Shown here: positions 21,051 to 22,128 of the stretch, in pieces | How the letters are laid out: each line of letters opens with the position of its first letter | Position numbering within the stretch: position 1 is the first letter of the stretch | Program-made: the position numbers and the translations under genes | Source of the DNA: a virus | Length of the DNA stretch: 22,128 nt | Strand: one strand, 5' to 3' | Virus record (IMG/VR): IMGVR_UViG_3300043773_000707 | Location: 1 to 22,128 of that record | Notes under the pieces: generated by a model | The model's input: only the letters and a program-made list of their open reading frames with translations | The model's database searches: none | Told to the model about the DNA's origin: nothing

Positions 21051-21529
21051 TGAGAACAAAGGTTGATTGGAGAAGCTCTAGTAAAGAAAACTATAATCAG
21101 TTTTGTAAAAAACACCCTTCTATACAACTTTCGTATGATGAATGGAGAAACATTGTATACACTTACAATGAATCCTTTAAAGAATACATTTTAGAAACAG
21201 GTGAGAAAGCAAAGCTACCTTATGGATTTGGAGAGTTTTCAATTAACAAAAAGAAAAGAAGAAAGTTAAAGAATAGTGTAGATGGTAAAGAGTTTGTTAA
21301 TCTACCAATTGATTGGCAAAAGACTAGAGAAAAAGGAAAGGTGATATACAATTTTAATTACCACACAGAAGGATATTTTTTTGGATGGATGTGGTTTAAA
21401 CCTACAGCACGTTTTAAAAACTCTGGTTTCTGGTATTTCAAACCTTCTAGACTTACATCAAGACTTTTATCACATTACTTAAAGACCAACGACAAGTATC
21501 AATATATCTATAACGAATGGAAAAAATAA
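21050..21529 (+). CDS. Conserved-looking 159-aa protein, possible connector subunit
   Basis: Function not recognised. The protein is basic and rich in Lys, Tyr, Trp and Phe. It includes YDEWRNIVYTYNESFKEYIL, a short motif EKAKLPYGFGEFSINKKKRR followed by more Lys, and an aromatic C-terminal part (NYHTEGYFFGWMWFKPTARF and SRLTSRLLSHYLKTNDKYQY). The KLPYGFGEFSI segment followed by a basic run looks like a DNA- or protein-binding loop. Its start codon overlaps the stop of the ring-type gene (TAATG), and the next virion candidate starts 3 bases after its end. I recall similar small proteins between ring genes of crAss-like phages, but I cannot name the subunit. Confidence 0.75.
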   Translation: MRTKVDWRSSSKENYNQFCKKHPSIQLSYDEWRNIVYTYNESFKEYILETGEKAKLPYGFGEFSINKKKRRKLKNSVDGKEFVNLPIDWQKTREKGKVIYNFNYHTEGYFFGWMWFKPTARFKNSGFWYFKPSRLTSRLLSHYLKTNDKYQYIYNEWKK

Positions 21530-21532
21530 ATT

Positions 21533-22128
21533 ATGTCGTACTACTATAAATATAATTTCGTATCCCCAGAGCCTGTCTACTCAACAGTTAAAGAAGAGCT
21601 TAAAAGCTATTTTGATACTGGTGCAGTGGACGATCTTTTATTTCCTACTTACTTAGACAAGTGTCTTAAGAAGTTAGGAAGAACTACCTTTGTAATAAGT
21701 GAAGAAGTATTATTTATAGAAGACTTCCAAGCTAGACTCCCTGATAACTTTTATGCTGTAAGAGAAGCTTGGATGTGTACAGAAGTGGCAGGATATCCAT
21801 ATCAGACAGCTAATTCATTCTATTCTCAAGCAGCTAATGCAACTACTATACAAGTTGCTCCATTAACTATTGGAGGAACTCCTTGTAATAGACCTGGTTG
21901 TCAAGTTCCACAATGTGATGGTACATGTATGCCAGAGCTTGTACAAGCTGTATATAAAACAAATAACACTGTGGCTAGAGGATTTACTCACGAGTATTTA
22001 CTTAGACCTGGTAATATATCTGCAAGACAAAATTGTGGAGTGGAGTATACAAATAACTGGGACTTCTACGCAGAGGCTCCTCCTATTCATGAGTTCACTC
22101 CTGGTGCTGCTAGTTATGATTCATTTGA
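21533..22128 (+). CDS. Probable ring/tail-adaptor protein (partial, cut by window end)
   Basis: The frame from ATG 21533 stays open for 198 codons to the window end with no stop. The N-terminus (MSYYYKYNFVSPEPVYSTVK) leads into LKSYFDTGAVDDLLFPTYLD, LDKCLKKLGRTTFVISEEVL and FQARLPDNFYAVREAWMC, a pattern I associate with head-tail joining or ring proteins of crAss-like phages. A Cys-rich insert follows (GTPCNRPGCQVPQCDGTCMP). It lies 3 bases after the previous stop in the same operon. The missing 3' part probably holds the C-terminal assembly domain. Call by context and resemblance only. Confidence 0.75.
   Translation, partial: MSYYYKYNFVSPEPVYSTVKEELKSYFDTGAVDDLLFPTYLDKCLKKLGRTTFVISEEVLFIEDFQARLPDNFYAVREAWMCTEVAGYPYQTANSFYSQAANATTIQVAPLTIGGTPCNRPGCQVPQCDGTCMPELVQAVYKTNNTVARGFTHEYLLRPGNISARQNCGVEYTNNWDFYAEAPPIHEFTPGAASYDSF

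Noticed and set aside
1-22128. CRISPR array, insertion sequence, integrase or attachment site
   Set aside because: No regularly spaced direct repeats, transposase or integrase motifs, or terminal inverted repeats were seen on reading the window.

Overview
The window reads as the structural (late) gene block of a tailed phage that infects a member of the Bacteroidota, most likely a crAss-like podovirus (order Crassvirales) from an aquatic or flavobacterial-type host. The evidence is the order HTH protein, IHF/HU-like protein, small zinc-ribbon protein, terminase large subunit, 861-residue portal, acidic scaffold-like protein and 520-residue major capsid protein. The DNA is AT-rich, start codons sit in A-rich leaders with almost no Shine-Dalgarno sequences, and several intergenic regions carry the Bacteroidota promoter pattern TTTG / TAnnTTTG. 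The family-level assignment is an inference from protein motifs and gene order; no database search was possible.

Layout. Positions 1-904 carry two small leftward genes with their own leftward terminator, the edge of an oppositely oriented block. Positions 905-1413 are a 0.5-kb non-coding divergence region with two rightward promoters, unusual G-runs, an A-tract and an orphan leftward terminator. A four-copy CCAAAACC motif lies in and beside it. Positions 1414-5283 form a tightly overlapping rightward operon: winged-HTH protein, IHF-like protein, Cys4-type zinc protein, three small unknown proteins (the last a candidate small terminase) and TerL. Positions 5283-10892 hold portal, scaffold candidate and major capsid protein. 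A hairpin with a UUCG loop and a promoter lie between portal and scaffold, and a two-hairpin RNA structure follows the capsid gene.

Positions 11047-15106 encode further virion or connector candidates, many Cys-rich, with terminator-like hairpins between some of them. Positions 15127-18925 form a fibre/adhesin locus: a tail-collar fibre, a 522-residue beads-on-a-string protein, a paralogue of its N-terminus, and a short domain with a Thr tail. They share a Y-x-G-...-D-x-L N-terminal adaptor and (Thr)6-7 linkers. A strong terminator at 18965-18998 closes this block. A new promoter then drives a metallophosphoesterase with an N-terminal HTH-like segment, followed by three more connector or ring-type structural candidates, the last cut by the window end.

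Working together, the IHF-like protein and terminase would serve DNA packaging, portal, scaffold and capsid protein would build the head, the connector-type proteins would form the neck or tail, and the Thr-linked proteins would form host-contacting fibres. The most unusual parts are the modular Thr-linker fibre locus and the divergence region with its repeated motif, G-runs and possible small leftward RNA.
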